NCBI GenBank assembly: GCA_030540075.1
Contig: JAUNWX010000003.1
Span: 1 to 64,000, forward strand
Length of the DNA stretch: 64,000 bases
Source of the DNA: Lachnospiraceae bacterium
GTDB taxonomy: Bacteria; Bacillota; Clostridia; Lachnospirales; Lachnospiraceae
Reading direction: 5' to 3'
Shown: in pieces, positions 25,611 to 37,371 of the stretch
Layout of the letters: each line of letters opens with the position of its first letter
Numbering within the stretch: position 1 is the first letter of the stretch
Program-made: the position numbers and the translations under genes
The notes under the pieces: model-generated
What the model saw: the letters and a program-made list of their open reading frames with translations, nothing else
What the model was told of the DNA's origin: nothing
Database searches by the model: none

Positions 25611-26385
25611 AGAAGTGCATCAGCACATCCGTCACCGGCGCCGAGTGCAGCTTTCGGAACACTTCCCGTTCCTCTTTCTCCCGATTATGATTTTCGATAT
25701 TTCGCATCGTCTCCGCTCCGGCATGCACACGGTAAGCCATGAGCGGCTTCTCGATGCAGATGAAGCGCCCAGGTTCACGCGCGAGACGGATCAGGGTGTC
25801 CCAGTCGATGACGAACTTATAGTCATTCCGGAACAGCGGTGCCGGACAGTACTTCGTGTGGTAGGTACAGCTCGGGCAGCCGATGCCGTTTCCATAGCGG
25901 AGGGCCGAGAGCTTCACGCTCGTACGGTCCGCGTGGGCATGGTCCTTCAGCCGAAGCCGCAGGATGCGCTTCACCTTCTCCGAGCTTCCGTCGATTGTGT
26001 TGCCCTCGCCATCGATCGTGTCGTAGCGGCAGCAGAATACCGACATATCCGGGAAGTGCTGGAAGGCATGCAGCAGCGCCTTCGTGTAGTCTGGAAAATA
26101 CAGATCGTCCTGGTGGGCGATCGTCACGAGCTCCGAGCGCTCCGCGCTCATCTCATAGGCGAAGTTCCAGTCCTGCTGCAGCCCGTGTGCACCATTCCGC
26201 ACATAGACCGGGTAGCCGAACTGCGCGCTCAGCTTCGTGATATAGCGATTCGGGGTCGAGGTACAGATGATCACCCGGCTCTCCACGCTCTGCATCTTCA
26301 GTGAATGCAGAAGAAGCGGAAGGTAAGGTGACTCTCCGTAGGCTGCGACCGCGAAACAGTGTTTATAATGCTTTCGTGTATTCAT
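25546..26385 (-). CDS. Family 2 glycosyltransferase
   Basis: 279 aa, soluble or peripheral. GT-A fold: opens FAVAAYGESPYLPLLLHSL; HQDDLYFPDY (about 91-100) holds the metal-binding acidic residues; DWDTLIRLA and the C-terminal ENHNREKEERE are typical of GT2 enzymes of the WcaA type. It transfers a sugar during surface-polysaccharide assembly; donor and acceptor cannot be read. The C-terminal end lies in a 61-bp tandem repeat. A hairpin-containing 98-bp gap separates it from the upstream 1232-aa gene. Confidence 0.8.
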   Translation of the reverse strand: MNTRKHYKHCFAVAAYGESPYLPLLLHSLKMQSVESRVIICTSTPNRYITKLSAQFGYPVYVRNGAHGLQQDWNFAYEMSAERSELVTIAHQDDLYFPDYTKALLHAFQHFPDMSVFCCRYDTIDGEGNTIDGSSEKVKRILRLRLKDHAHADRTSVKLSALRYGNGIGCPSCTYHTKYCPAPLFRNDYKFVIDWDTLIRLAREPGRFICIEKPLMAYRVHAGAETMRNIENHNREKEEREVFRKLHSAPVTDVLMHFYKKAYGAYRAEDAGETGTTCS

Positions 26386-26438
26386 GTTTCTTTATCAACT
26401 GCAGAATACGTCTTCCGAAGCATCCTGCATCTCATATG

Positions 26439-26471
26439 TCCGGTGCAGCTGTCGTCAACCGCTGCACCGGA
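26439..26471 (-). other. Intra-operon hairpin between glycosyltransferase genes
   Basis: Perfect 11-bp stem (26439-26449 with 26461-26471), 11-nt loop, no T run. Like the hairpins at 21137 and near 22050, it sits at a junction where genes of this operon do not overlap. Confidence 0.65.
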
Positions 26472-26483
26472 CTTCAAACGCTG

Positions 26484-29400
26484 TTATACGTTCCGGCCGG
26501 TTTCGAAATCCTCCCGGATCTTCGCCCAGGCACCATCCGGTGAGTAGAAGGTCGATATGAAGCTGACGGCGTTATGCGCCATCTTCTCGATCTCCTCCGG
26601 ATGCCTGTAGAGGTGGATGACCTCCTGTGCAAAGGCCGTCGGATCATCCTGGATGCGCAGGGCGGTCTCTGCCACCGGGATGCCCTCGGCACCACAGCTC
26701 GTCGTCACCACCGCGGTTCCCGCGTGCAGTGCCTCGACGACCTTGCCCTTGACGCCGGCACCGAAACGAAGCGGTACCACGACGACACGGCTCCGACGGT
26801 ACATCTCGTCGAGCTTCTCGATGCTGACGAAACCGAGCACATCGACATCCGGCCGCGCGTTCAGCGCGAGCACCTCGTCGTCCGCATTGGACCCGATGAC
26901 GTGGAGTACCACGCCCGGAATCTCGGCCTCGATCTGTGGCAGGATATCCTTCACGAACCACAGGAGGCCATCCTTGTTAGGCGGGTGCGCGAAACCACCG
27001 ACAAACAGGAGATCCTGCTTCTTCGCATAATCCTCATCGAGGACGGCCGGCTCATCGTAGACGAAGGAGGTGATGGCCTTCACATGGATGGTCGGGTCCT
27101 CCTTATGCACGATCTCCGCCTCCACCTCGGACGGGAAGTAGCTCATGTCGGCCTTGCGCATCACGGCATACTCGACGCCATGCCAGTACTCGGCCTCCTC
27201 ACGGGTCTTTTCGTTATGGTCGATCGCATACTCGCGCATCAGACGGAGGGAGTGAAGATCGGATCCATGGTAGATGATCTTCATATCCGTATGCTCGCGG
27301 ATGTAATCGATGTAGCGCGCCGCGATGTGCGGACGGCTGAGATAGGCGATGCGGATAAAGGACCTGTTCCGCTCGATCCAGCCCCAGATGTCGGCCTGCA
27401 GCTTCGCGCCGTAGAGCACCTCGATACCGAGCTGCTCGAGGTCCGAGGTATACGGCTCCTCATGGGCGAAGTTGTCGCCGAGGAACTTCACACGCCAGCC
27501 CTGACGCAGGAAGAGCTGCATATACTGATAGTCCAGCTTACTGCCGGCATCCTTATCCCAGGTCGGTACATAGTGGTCGATCATCAGCATGCATGGCCGG
27601 TGCTGACCACGCTCACGGGCGTCAAACGGGTTCGGGTTGCCGTCATTGACACACTGCTCCCGAAGCTCGGCCGCCCACTTCTCACGGAACTTCTCCTGGT
27701 TCACGACCTGATAGTGCTTCAGGCTCGAGGTATCCGAGGTGTCCGTGCCGTTCGAGATGCCCTCGAAGTGGATGACGACGGACTTCGGCTGGAACATGAC
27801 CTTCTTTCCGTGTTTCCGCACCTCAAAAGCGAGGTCCGTATCCTCATAGTACGCCGGTGCGAAGCGCTCATCGAAGCCGCCGATCTCCTTCCAGAGCTCC
27901 GTGCGGATCATGATTGCGGCACCCGAAATGAAGTCGACCTCCTTCACATAGTTGTACTCCGGATCCGCCGGGTCCTGCAGACGGCCATAGTTCCAGCCGG
28001 AGCCATCCGACCAGATGATGCCGCCCGCCTCCTGGAGACGGCCGTCCGGGTACACGAGCTTACTGCCGACCATACCGATGGACGGATCGCGCTCGATCAG
28101 CTCGACGAGGGAGGACAGCCAGCCCTTCTGCACCTGGGTATCGTTATTTAAGAAGAAAATATACTTACCACGGGCGATGGAGGCCGCCTGATTACAGTTC
28201 TTCAGGAAGCCCATGTTCTCGCGGTTTCGTGCCACGACGAGATTCTCCGCATACTGGCCGATCTCGCGGGTCGCATCGGTCGACACATCATCCGCGATGA
28301 TGACCTCATACGGGGTCTCTGCGAAATCCGTATTCTCCCGGATGCTGATGAGGCACTGGTAGGTATAGTGGATCTGGTTGTAGCATGGGATGACAATGCT
28401 GACGAGCGGCGCATCCGTGCGCTCAAACTTTACCTTTCCATAGCTCAGGTACAGGTCGCCGACATTGAAATCACCACGGATCCGGTTCTTGCCATCCTCC
28501 GTGAAGTACATCGGAAGCATCTTCGCCGGATGACGGAGGGTCCGCTTCACATAGCTCAGCACCTTCCGCTTACGGGAGCCGACCGGGAAATGGTGGTTCA
28601 GGCTGTTCCGGAGGCGGGTGCCCACGCGGGCCTTCAGGCTCTGGCGGGCCATGTAGTAGTCTCGCTCCGCGATGAGGGACTGGATGTCACGCTCATGCAC
28701 CTGGATCACGTTCGTAAGGTTTGCGACATGCACCTGGGTGAGACGGTTGACCTCGCGCTCCTTCTGGACCGTAATATCCCGTTCCTTCACCTCGCGCTGC
28801 AGCTCCTGTGCATCGTGGAGGGTCTTCGTATACTCCTCCTCGAGGGCACGGAAACGCTTCACGGTAACCTTGTCGTTCAGGAACGCATGCATGCTTTCGC
28901 CGTCCTGTCCATGGATCTCCTCCTGGAAGGACTGCTCCCGCTCGGCGAAGGCATCGAGCTCCGGCTTCGTGAAGCCGAAGTTCCGGAGGAAGGCCAGTGC
29001 ATCCTCGTAGGCCAGGAACTCCCGGTACTCCATGTACCAGTAGTAGAGGATGCGGTACTGCAGGAAGCGGACGTCGACGGCTTCATCGAAGACCCACTCA
29101 CAGTCGATGAGGGTCGGCCGGCCGTCCGCCATGATGACATTATCAAACTGGCAGTCGAAATTCGCCGGCTGCACACTTCCGTCCTTCACGCCGAGCACGA
29201 GGTCGACGGTCTCTGCGAGCTCCCGGATCGGTGCGACACCGTCCTTGATCATATCCCGCAGGATCTCGCTCAGGCTCTGTCCCTCGACGAACGGATAGCG
29301 GATGAAGCTTAGGAACTGGTAGCTTCCGAGGGCACGGCTGGTCTCGACGGCACGGAGTACCGTGAGCTGCGGATTCGCTGCGGCGATCGCCTCTGCCTTC

Positions 29401-30182
29401 TCGCTGAGTGACTCGATGTGTGCATTGGCCTCCGGCGTCGTACCGGCCTTCACGGCGAAACGCTTCCCCTGGTCATCCCGGTAGAGCAGAGTCTTGATGG
29501 CGTATTCCAGCTTGCGGGTCGAATTATACTTGATGTAGTCCGGAAGGAAGCGGCGGTAGTCCCGTGCCTTCGGACGGACGCTGCCATCCGGCTGATAGAT
29601 ATAGAAGTAGGCCGGCGCGAACTCGCGGAAGCGGTTCTCCCGGATGAGGAGTGCGGTCTTTTCGTCCTCCTCGGAGACGTCCGGCATGTGCGCATCACTG
29701 TAGAAATGCAGCGGTACGCTGAGCTCCGGCGTCAGATAGTAGAGCGTCTCCCGTGCGCCCGGCTGCTCCTCGCGGAGGCTCGCACGCAGGGACGCAAGCT
29801 CGGTCCAGCGAAGATAGAGGACATCCTCCTTCCGGTCGCCGGAAGCCATACGGTCGATGTCGAGGGCGTTTTCGATACCCATCAGGATGCGACCGCCCTT
29901 CTTCAGCCAGGTTTCCGTCAGCGCATGAAGCATCGTGTAGACGTCGCCCTGGAACAGACGGAGGATCTTCTTCGTCAGCACCGGGATCACGACATAGTCG
30001 TAGGTGCTGTCGTCGAGACGGCGGGATACCTGATGTACGCGCGGCTCGAGGAGGGTCACGAAGGGTGCCGTCGTCTCCTTATCGCCGAGCACCAGGACCG
30101 AAGCGTCGCGCTCGCGGCCTGAGGTCACGTCCTCGAAATAAAACCACTCGATGGTATTGGTGATGTGTCGTGAAAAATCCAT
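26484..30182 (-). CDS. Multi-domain glycosyltransferase (kinase-like + GT2 + GT4), 1232 aa
   Basis: Four parts can be seen. About 1-170: a Rossmann-like segment resembling a degenerate methyltransferase, without a clear SAM glycine motif. About 200-400: a kinase-like region with FAVKAG and later DCQFDNVIM...LIDCEW, recalling the catalytic Asp and metal Asp of choline/aminoglycoside-kinase folds. About 445-520: heptad-rich coiled coil. About 615-850: GT2 domain (VSIVIPCYNQ, FFLNNDTQVQKGW, YYEDTDLAFEVRKHG). About 865-1225: GT4-type domain (LLFVGGFAHPPNKDG, then GVKGKVVEALHAG). Such fusions make O-antigen-like chains and couple modification to elongation. The start overlaps the ABC ATPase stop (TAATG). 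Confidence 0.85.
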   Translation of the reverse strand: MDFSRHITNTIEWFYFEDVTSGRERDASVLVLGDKETTAPFVTLLEPRVHQVSRRLDDSTYDYVVIPVLTKKILRLFQGDVYTMLHALTETWLKKGGRILMGIENALDIDRMASGDRKEDVLYLRWTELASLRASLREEQPGARETLYYLTPELSVPLHFYSDAHMPDVSEEDEKTALLIRENRFREFAPAYFYIYQPDGSVRPKARDYRRFLPDYIKYNSTRKLEYAIKTLLYRDDQGKRFAVKAGTTPEANAHIESLSEKAEAIAAANPQLTVLRAVETSRALGSYQFLSFIRYPFVEGQSLSEILRDMIKDGVAPIRELAETVDLVLGVKDGSVQPANFDCQFDNVIMADGRPTLIDCEWVFDEAVDVRFLQYRILYYWYMEYREFLAYEDALAFLRNFGFTKPELDAFAEREQSFQEEIHGQDGESMHAFLNDKVTVKRFRALEEEYTKTLHDAQELQREVKERDITVQKEREVNRLTQVHVANLTNVIQVHERDIQSLIAERDYYMARQSLKARVGTRLRNSLNHHFPVGSRKRKVLSYVKRTLRHPAKMLPMYFTEDGKNRIRGDFNVGDLYLSYGKVKFERTDAPLVSIVIPCYNQIHYTYQCLISIRENTDFAETPYEVIIADDVSTDATREIGQYAENLVVARNRENMGFLKNCNQAASIARGKYIFFLNNDTQVQKGWLSSLVELIERDPSIGMVGSKLVYPDGRLQEAGGIIWSDGSGWNYGRLQDPADPEYNYVKEVDFISGAAIMIRTELWKEIGGFDERFAPAYYEDTDLAFEVRKHGKKVMFQPKSVVIHFEGISNGTDTSDTSSLKHYQVVNQEKFREKWAAELREQCVNDGNPNPFDARERGQHRPCMLMIDHYVPTWDKDAGSKLDYQYMQLFLRQGWRVKFLGDNFAHEEPYTSDLEQLGIEVLYGAKLQADIWGWIERNRSFIRIAYLSRPHIAARYIDYIREHTDMKIIYHGSDLHSLRLMREYAIDHNEKTREEAEYWHGVEYAVMRKADMSYFPSEVEAEIVHKEDPTIHVKAITSFVYDEPAVLDEDYAKKQDLLFVGGFAHPPNKDGLLWFVKDILPQIEAEIPGVVLHVIGSNADDEVLALNARPDVDVLGFVSIEKLDEMYRRSRVVVVPLRFGAGVKGKVVEALHAGTAVVTTSCGAEGIPVAETALRIQDDPTAFAQEVIHLYRHPEEIEKMAHNAVSFISTFYSPDGAWAKIREDFETGRNV

Positions 30183-31654
30183 TAGTGTTCACGCCTTTCC
30201 AGAGTCACCTCGGACTCCATATCGTACACACCCACGGTGTTCTTGTTCGAAAGAACCGTGATGGATGCGACGTCATACTTTCGGTCATAGACCACATGCT
30301 CGCCCTCCTCGAAGCCCGTGCAGGACATACTGAGGAGATACTCGCCGCCCTGCAGGGTCATCCGCTGGGTGAAGGTACAGGTATATTCATCGCCCGCCTT
30401 CACCGGCTGGATGTCGCAGCCCTCGATGAGGGTGTTCGTACCGGTGAGATCCGCGCCGCGCTTATCCTTGATCGTAAAGGTAAAGATCGGGGCCGCGATC
30501 GGGGCATTGAAGCGGATCTTTTCCTTGATGGAGAAGGTCTCGCCCTTGACGATGACGTTCGAGATCTTCCCGCGCTGGTCGAGGATGCCGAGATCCCAGA
30601 TGCTCGCGCGTCCGTCGCCGTAGTGCTGGACGTTCGGATTCAGGTTCAGGTTGTCCTGCATGAGCGGTGCCGTTCCGCTGCCCGCGGAGGCATCTGCGTC
30701 GTGACCGTCTGCATTGGCCTCCCCGGACGGCGCGTCCTTCGAGAGCTGCACGCGGGTCGCAGATCCCGCCTCACCTTCTGCGAGGGCCGCCGCACCGACG
30801 CTGTCGACGCCGAAGTTCTGGCCGTCGATGAAGTCCGCCGCGGCCTGCGCGTCGGCCTGGTGCTGTGCATAGCGCTGGTCCTCCTCGGTGAAGCGGCCGG
30901 CGAGAATCTTCTTATACAGATCGACCATGTCGCCCGGCAGTCCCTCGGAGACCTTCTCGCCCTTGTTCAGCAGGATGACGCGGTCGCAGTACTTCATGAC
31001 GGAACCGAGGTCGTGCGTGACCATGAGGATGGTCGTGCCGTTCCGACGGAGCTCATCCATGCGATGATAGCACTTCGCCTGGAAGAAGACGTCGCCGACG
31101 GACAGTGCCTCGTCGACGATGAGAATCTCCGGATCCATCGCGACATAGAGCGCGAAGGCGAGGCGGACGAACATACCGGAGGAGTAGCTCTTCACCGGCT
31201 GGTGCACGAAATCGCCGATGTCCGCGAAGTCGAGGATTTCCTGGAGCTTCTCGTCCATCTGCTCCTTCGTGAAGCCCATCATCGTGCCGTTCATGTAGAC
31301 GTTCTCGATACCGGTGTAGTCCGGGTTGAAGCCGGCGCCGAGCTCGAGGAGCGCACAGACGATGCCGTGGATGCTGACCGCGCCCTCGGACGGGGTCAGG
31401 ACACCAGTGATGATCTTCAGCATGGTCGACTTGCCGGAGCCGTTGGTGCCGATGATGCCGACGGCTTCGCCCTTTCGTACCTGGAAGCCGACGTGGTTCA
31501 GGGCATAGAAGTCCCGGTGGTAGTTCCGGTGCGTGAGGCTCACCGCCTCCTTCAGGCGGTCGATCGGCTTATCGTACAGGCGGTATATTTTCGTGACGTC
31601 CTGAACATCGATGACGATGTCGGACGTGCTGTGTTCTGTGTTCTTTGTTTCCAT
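30182..31654 (-). CDS. wzt: Polysaccharide ABC exporter ATP-binding protein with carbohydrate-binding C-terminus (Wzt/TagH-like)
   Basis: 490 aa. N-terminal ATPase (1-250): Walker A GTNGSGKST, linker YSSGMFVRLAFA, Walker B EILIVDEALSVGD, typical of Wzt/TagH/RfbE. After an Ala/Gly/Asp-rich linker (about 265-345) comes a C-terminal beta-sandwich (about 345-480) like the Wzt_C domain that recognises the terminal cap of the glycan. It should energise export of the finished polymer, but no Wzm/TagG permease gene adjoins it in the window, which is unusual. First gene of the contiguous operon running to 16629. Confidence 0.88.
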   Translation of the reverse strand: METKNTEHSTSDIVIDVQDVTKIYRLYDKPIDRLKEAVSLTHRNYHRDFYALNHVGFQVRKGEAVGIIGTNGSGKSTMLKIITGVLTPSEGAVSIHGIVCALLELGAGFNPDYTGIENVYMNGTMMGFTKEQMDEKLQEILDFADIGDFVHQPVKSYSSGMFVRLAFALYVAMDPEILIVDEALSVGDVFFQAKCYHRMDELRRNGTTILMVTHDLGSVMKYCDRVILLNKGEKVSEGLPGDMVDLYKKILAGRFTEEDQRYAQHQADAQAAADFIDGQNFGVDSVGAAALAEGEAGSATRVQLSKDAPSGEANADGHDADASAGSGTAPLMQDNLNLNPNVQHYGDGRASIWDLGILDQRGKISNVIVKGETFSIKEKIRFNAPIAAPIFTFTIKDKRGADLTGTNTLIEGCDIQPVKAGDEYTCTFTQRMTLQGGEYLLSMSCTGFEEGEHVVYDRKYDVASITVLSNKNTVGVYDMESEVTLERREH

Positions 31655-31691
31655 ATGTTATAACGTAAGCGGCCGGGGTGTCCGGCGTAAA

Positions 31692-31727
31692 TAAAAATCC
31701 CCAGATGCGTTTCTGCGCATTTGGGGA
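31692..31727 (-). terminator. Terminator upstream of wzt
   Basis: Stem TCCCCAGATGCG (31698-31709) with GCGCATTTGGGGA, loop TTTCT, followed on the - strand by TTTTTATTT. It ends transcription from the secreted-protein gene to the right. The wzt promoter must then lie between 31655 and 31697 or depend on readthrough. Confidence 0.75.
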
Positions 31728-31810
31728 ATATTTTAGCATAGTTGCTTTTATTTTTCCATATAGGATGGTAAGTGCTCTGCCGAGGCCCCCTGGCTGAATG
31801 AATTTTACGA

Positions 31811-32635
31811 TCAGGCCTGCGGGGTCTTGTAGGTATTCACGTTGGTTGCGCCGGTCGACGGGAGGGTGCCGGTGTAGCTCGTGCCGGTGCTGGTCTGGGT
31901 CGTAGTGGTTCCCGTCGTCGTGCCGGTGCTGGTAGTTGCGGTGGTGCCGGTCGTGGTCTGGGTTGTCGTACCGGCGGTCGGACCGACGTTCGGGGAGCCT
32001 GCGTTCGTCACGAGGTGTCCGTCACTTGCGTAGTAGCTGTAGGTGCCGGTCGTGGTGTTATAGCTGTAGGTCTTCGTCGTCTGTTCGGTTCCTGCCGGGG
32101 AAACATAGGTGCCGGCGGTTACGCTGCTCTGATTCAGCTGGCTCTGGTCCTGAGTCTGGATCGTCGGGAGCGTCGCGTTCGTATAGGTATTATTCGGGCC
32201 GGTGCCACTACCCCTCTTCGGCAGGACCTTCGTGATCGTGGCAACATCCCCGATCTGGAGGTTTGCGTTCGCGGCTGCGGTGTTCGCCGCGAGCTGCTCG
32301 GTGGTCAGGGTCGTCTCCTGCACGACGTTTCCTCCGCGGGCGGCCTTCGCTGCATCGACGGCGGTATTGGCTGCGGCGATGGACTGTGCAGTGTTTGCGC
32401 GCTGTGCGGCTTCAGTCGTAAAGGTTTCGGCGGTCATCGTGACGGTCGGTGCCGGGGTGCCGTCTGGAGCCGGCTGGCCGGCGTATACGCAGACCTGCTG
32501 GCCGGTCGTCGTCTCGGTCCAGATTGCGATCGGGCCCTGCAGGGTATACTGCCATGCGGCCATCGACGGCATCGCGCTCATCAGGGTCATCGCCGTCGCG
32601 GCAGCCAGAAGCTTCGTCCAGTGTAATCGTCTCAT
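31811..32635 (-). CDS. Secreted Thr-rich surface protein
   Basis: 274 aa. Clear signal peptide (MRRLHWTKLLAAATAMTLMS, cleavage near PSMAA, about residues 26-28). The next ~130 residues are Ala/Thr-rich with possible coiled character. YVSPAGTEQTTKTYSYNTTT and YASDGHLVTNAG resemble short glycine/tyrosine repeats of cell-surface proteins. Residues ~215-255 are almost wholly Thr/Gly/Ser/Gln and could be heavily O-glycosylated. No LPXTG-type sorting signal is present (LPSTG occurs at about residue 260, but no hydrophobic anchor follows). Function unknown. AAGGAGAAG precedes the ATG. Confidence 0.75.
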   Translation of the reverse strand: MRRLHWTKLLAAATAMTLMSAMPSMAAWQYTLQGPIAIWTETTTGQQVCVYAGQPAPDGTPAPTVTMTAETFTTEAAQRANTAQSIAAANTAVDAAKAARGGNVVQETTLTTEQLAANTAAANANLQIGDVATITKVLPKRGSGTGPNNTYTNATLPTIQTQDQSQLNQSSVTAGTYVSPAGTEQTTKTYSYNTTTGTYSYYASDGHLVTNAGSPNVGPTAGTTTQTTTGTTATTSTGTTTGTTTTQTSTGTSYTGTLPSTGATNVNTYKTPQA

Positions 32636-32740
32636 ATCTCTTCTCCTTTAAGGATCTCTCTTCGTTCTTAATGGGAGTATAGCACAGAATGGCGTACGGA
32701 ATGCTTACAATTTTCGACACAGTTTCAGATCATAGTTTCA

Positions 32741-32808
32741 GAGCCGCGGAGGACCGGCCGCCGAAGCACAGTATGGCTTCTGCGGCCGGTCCTCCGGGTC
32801 CTTCGTAT
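32741..32808 (-). repeat. Short palindromic element downstream of clpB (short form 1)
   Basis: Stem GGAGGACCGGCCGC (32748-32761) with its complement at 32782-32795, inner stem GAAGC/GCTTC and loop ACAGTATG. It begins within 10 bp of the clpB stop. It lacks a T run. The GAAGCACAGTATGGCTTC core equals the two constant ends of the long elements (GAAACACAGTA and CGTATGGTTTC on the - strand) joined directly. Confidence 0.75.
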
Positions 32809-32810
32809 TT

Positions 32811-35399
<2,589 letters not shown>

Positions 35400-35434
35400 A
35401 AGACTGAACCTCCTTATTTCCTTCGGATAAAAGT

Positions 35435-35476
35435 ATTATAGCGCGGTTGTTAGCACTTTCAAGTGTCGAGTGCTAA
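35435..35476 (-). promoter_or_regulatory. clpB promoter with CIRCE operator (HrcA site)
   Basis: CIRCE at 35450-35476: on the - strand TTAGCACTC, nine bases, then AAGTGCTAA (consensus GAGTGCTAA, one mismatch). The -35 TTGAAA (35457-35462) lies inside it and the -10 TATAAT (35435-35440) is 16 bp away. HrcA bound here would block RNA polymerase. Confidence 0.93.
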
Positions 35477-35512
35477 TTAAATTATAAATTTTCTATAACG
35501 AAATTGTTCAGT

Positions 35513-35582
35513 CGAAGAGCCCCGGAGGACCGGCAGCTGAAGCGCAAAATGGCTTCTGCTGCCGGTCCTCCGGGGCTCTTCG
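35513..35582 (-). repeat. Short palindromic element downstream of the phosphohexomutase gene (short form 2)
   Basis: Perfect 25-bp stem (35513-35537 with 35558-35582), inner GAAGC/GCTTC and loop GCAAAATG. It starts 14 bp after the mutase stop codon. The CCCCGGAGGACCGGC part matches short form 1 and the outer stems of the long elements. No T run follows. It separates the mutase operon from the clpB promoter. Confidence 0.75.
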
Positions 35583-35596
35583 TTCATATGAAACGT

Positions 35597-37369
35597 TTAC
35601 TTCATCCAGTCGCTCAGCTCAGCGGCGATGGCGGCTTCGCAGTCTTCTGCGGCGGCCTGGTTCTCCGCGCTGATGGAGATGTAGATCTTCAGCTTCGGCT
35701 CGGTGCCGGATGGGCGTACCACGACGGAGCAGTGGTCGCTCAGCAGGTACTTGAGGACATCCGACTTCGGAAGTCCGTCGAGGCCCGGGAGATAATCGAG
35801 GACCTTCTCCACCTTTTTTCCGGCGAAGGCGTCCGGCGCTTCGGTGCGGAAGCGTTGCATAATCTTCTGCATCTTCTCGAAGCCGGCCGAACCCTCGAAG
35901 GCGAAGCTGTGGAGGGTGTTCAGGCAGTAGCCGTACTCTGCATAGAGTGCCTGCAGGCGGTCGAGGAGGCTGATGCCCTGCGTCTTATAGAAGCAGAACA
36001 TCTCGCAGATCATGAGCGCGCCGTCGACGGCATCCTTATCGCGTACATAGCTGCCGGTGAGGTAGCCGTAGCTCTCCTCGAAGCCGAAGACATAGCGCTC
36101 CGGATGGCCTTCCTTCTCGAGGCGGCCGATCTGCTCACCGATGAACTTGAAGCCGGTCAGGACATTGACGGTTTCGACGCCGTAGTGCGCGGCGATGCGC
36201 TCGCCGAGGTCCATGGTCACGATGGTCTTCACCATCACCGGATCCTTCGGCAGTGTTCCGTGCTTCGTCCGCTGCGCGAGGATGTAGTCCAGCAGCAGGA
36301 TGCCGGTCTCGTTACCGCTCAGCAGCTGGTAGCTTCCGTCTGCTCTTCGTACGGCAATGCCTACACGATCGCAGTCCGGGTCGGTCGCGAGGAGGAGGTC
36401 CGCCTGTACGCGCTCCGCATAGTCCATGCCGAGGGCCATCGCTTCTTTGATTTCCGGGTTCGGATACGGGCAGGTCGGGAAATGGCCGTCCGGCATCTCC
36501 TGCTCCTTCACGAGCGTGATGTTCGTGTAGCCGCACTCGCGGAGGGTGCGGGTCACCGGTGCACGACCCGTGCCATTCAGCGGTGAGTAGACGATCGCCA
36601 CGTTCCGGTCGATGTGATCGTCCGGACCAAGGACGGACTGCTTCTTTACGTTTTCCACGAAGTCGGTGTATACCGCCTCGCCGATCCAGAAGATACGGGC
36701 CGTCGCCGGTGTATCGTTCTCTCCGGCAGCAGGGGTGGTGACGATGTCTGTGGCGGAGACATTGGCCTCGGCGGTGTCGCGGGTGCCGGCGATCTCGAAG
36801 TCGGTCATGCGGATGTCCGCGAAGAGATCGAGTGCCTCGATTTCCGCGAGGATCTCGGCGGCGGCCTCGGTCGTGATCTGGCAGCCATCGGCGCCGTAGA
36901 CCTTGTAGCCGTTGTACTTCGCCGGATTGTGGGATGCGGTCAGCATGATGCCGGCGGCGCAGTGAAGCGCACGGGTCGCGAAGCTGAGGCACGGGGTCGG
37001 CATGATGTCCTCGTACGTGTAGACGTCGATGCCGTTCGCTGCGAAGACGCGGGCCGCGGTCTCGGCGAAGAGGTCCGACTTGATGCGGCTGTCGCGGGAA
37101 ACCGCGATGCGGCGGTCGGCGGCTGCGAAATGCTTCCGTACGTAGTTTGCGAGACCCTGGGAGGCTTTCGCCACGGTGTATACGTTCATGCGGTTCGTGC
37201 CGGCGCCGATGATGCCACGGAGGCCGCCGGTTCCGAAAGCGAGGTCACGGTAGAACGCGTCCTGAATCTTCTCTTCCTCTCCCCGGATCGCCGTGAGCTC
37301 CTGCTCGACATCGGCATCCAGTCCCTTCGCAAGCGCGCACCAGCGCGTGTATTCCTTCATATAATCCAT
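35597..37369 (-). CDS. Phosphoglucomutase/phosphomannomutase
   Basis: 590-aa alpha-D-phosphohexomutase, the length of Firmicute PgcA-type enzymes. Active-site serine loop TASHNP (Ser146), metal loop DPDCDR, sugar loop GFEESYGYL and phosphate loop RPSGTEPK are all intact. It interconverts hexose 1- and 6-phosphates; beside manC it probably supplies mannose-1-phosphate, and glucose-1-phosphate for RfbF. An Ala/Thr-rich insertion (NVSATDIVTTPAAGENDTP) interrupts the first half. The start is the ATG at 37369, with AAGGAG five bases upstream, a site formed by the last codons of manC. Longer in-frame readings lie within manC and are rejected. Confidence 0.92.
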   Translation of the reverse strand: MDYMKEYTRWCALAKGLDADVEQELTAIRGEEEKIQDAFYRDLAFGTGGLRGIIGAGTNRMNVYTVAKASQGLANYVRKHFAAADRRIAVSRDSRIKSDLFAETAARVFAANGIDVYTYEDIMPTPCLSFATRALHCAAGIMLTASHNPAKYNGYKVYGADGCQITTEAAAEILAEIEALDLFADIRMTDFEIAGTRDTAEANVSATDIVTTPAAGENDTPATARIFWIGEAVYTDFVENVKKQSVLGPDDHIDRNVAIVYSPLNGTGRAPVTRTLRECGYTNITLVKEQEMPDGHFPTCPYPNPEIKEAMALGMDYAERVQADLLLATDPDCDRVGIAVRRADGSYQLLSGNETGILLLDYILAQRTKHGTLPKDPVMVKTIVTMDLGERIAAHYGVETVNVLTGFKFIGEQIGRLEKEGHPERYVFGFEESYGYLTGSYVRDKDAVDGALMICEMFCFYKTQGISLLDRLQALYAEYGYCLNTLHSFAFEGSAGFEKMQKIMQRFRTEAPDAFAGKKVEKVLDYLPGLDGLPKSDVLKYLLSDHCSVVVRPSGTEPKLKIYISISAENQAAAEDCEAAIAAELSDWMK

Positions 37370-37371
37370 GC

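Noticed and set aside
31811..32635. LPXTG-anchored surface protein
   Set aside because: LPSTG is present near the end, but no hydrophobic segment or basic tail follows it.
32741..32808. Ordinary intrinsic terminator for clpB
   Set aside because: The hairpin is strong but lacks a T tract on either side, and its core matches the ends of the long structured elements; listed as a repeat instead, though it may still end transcription.
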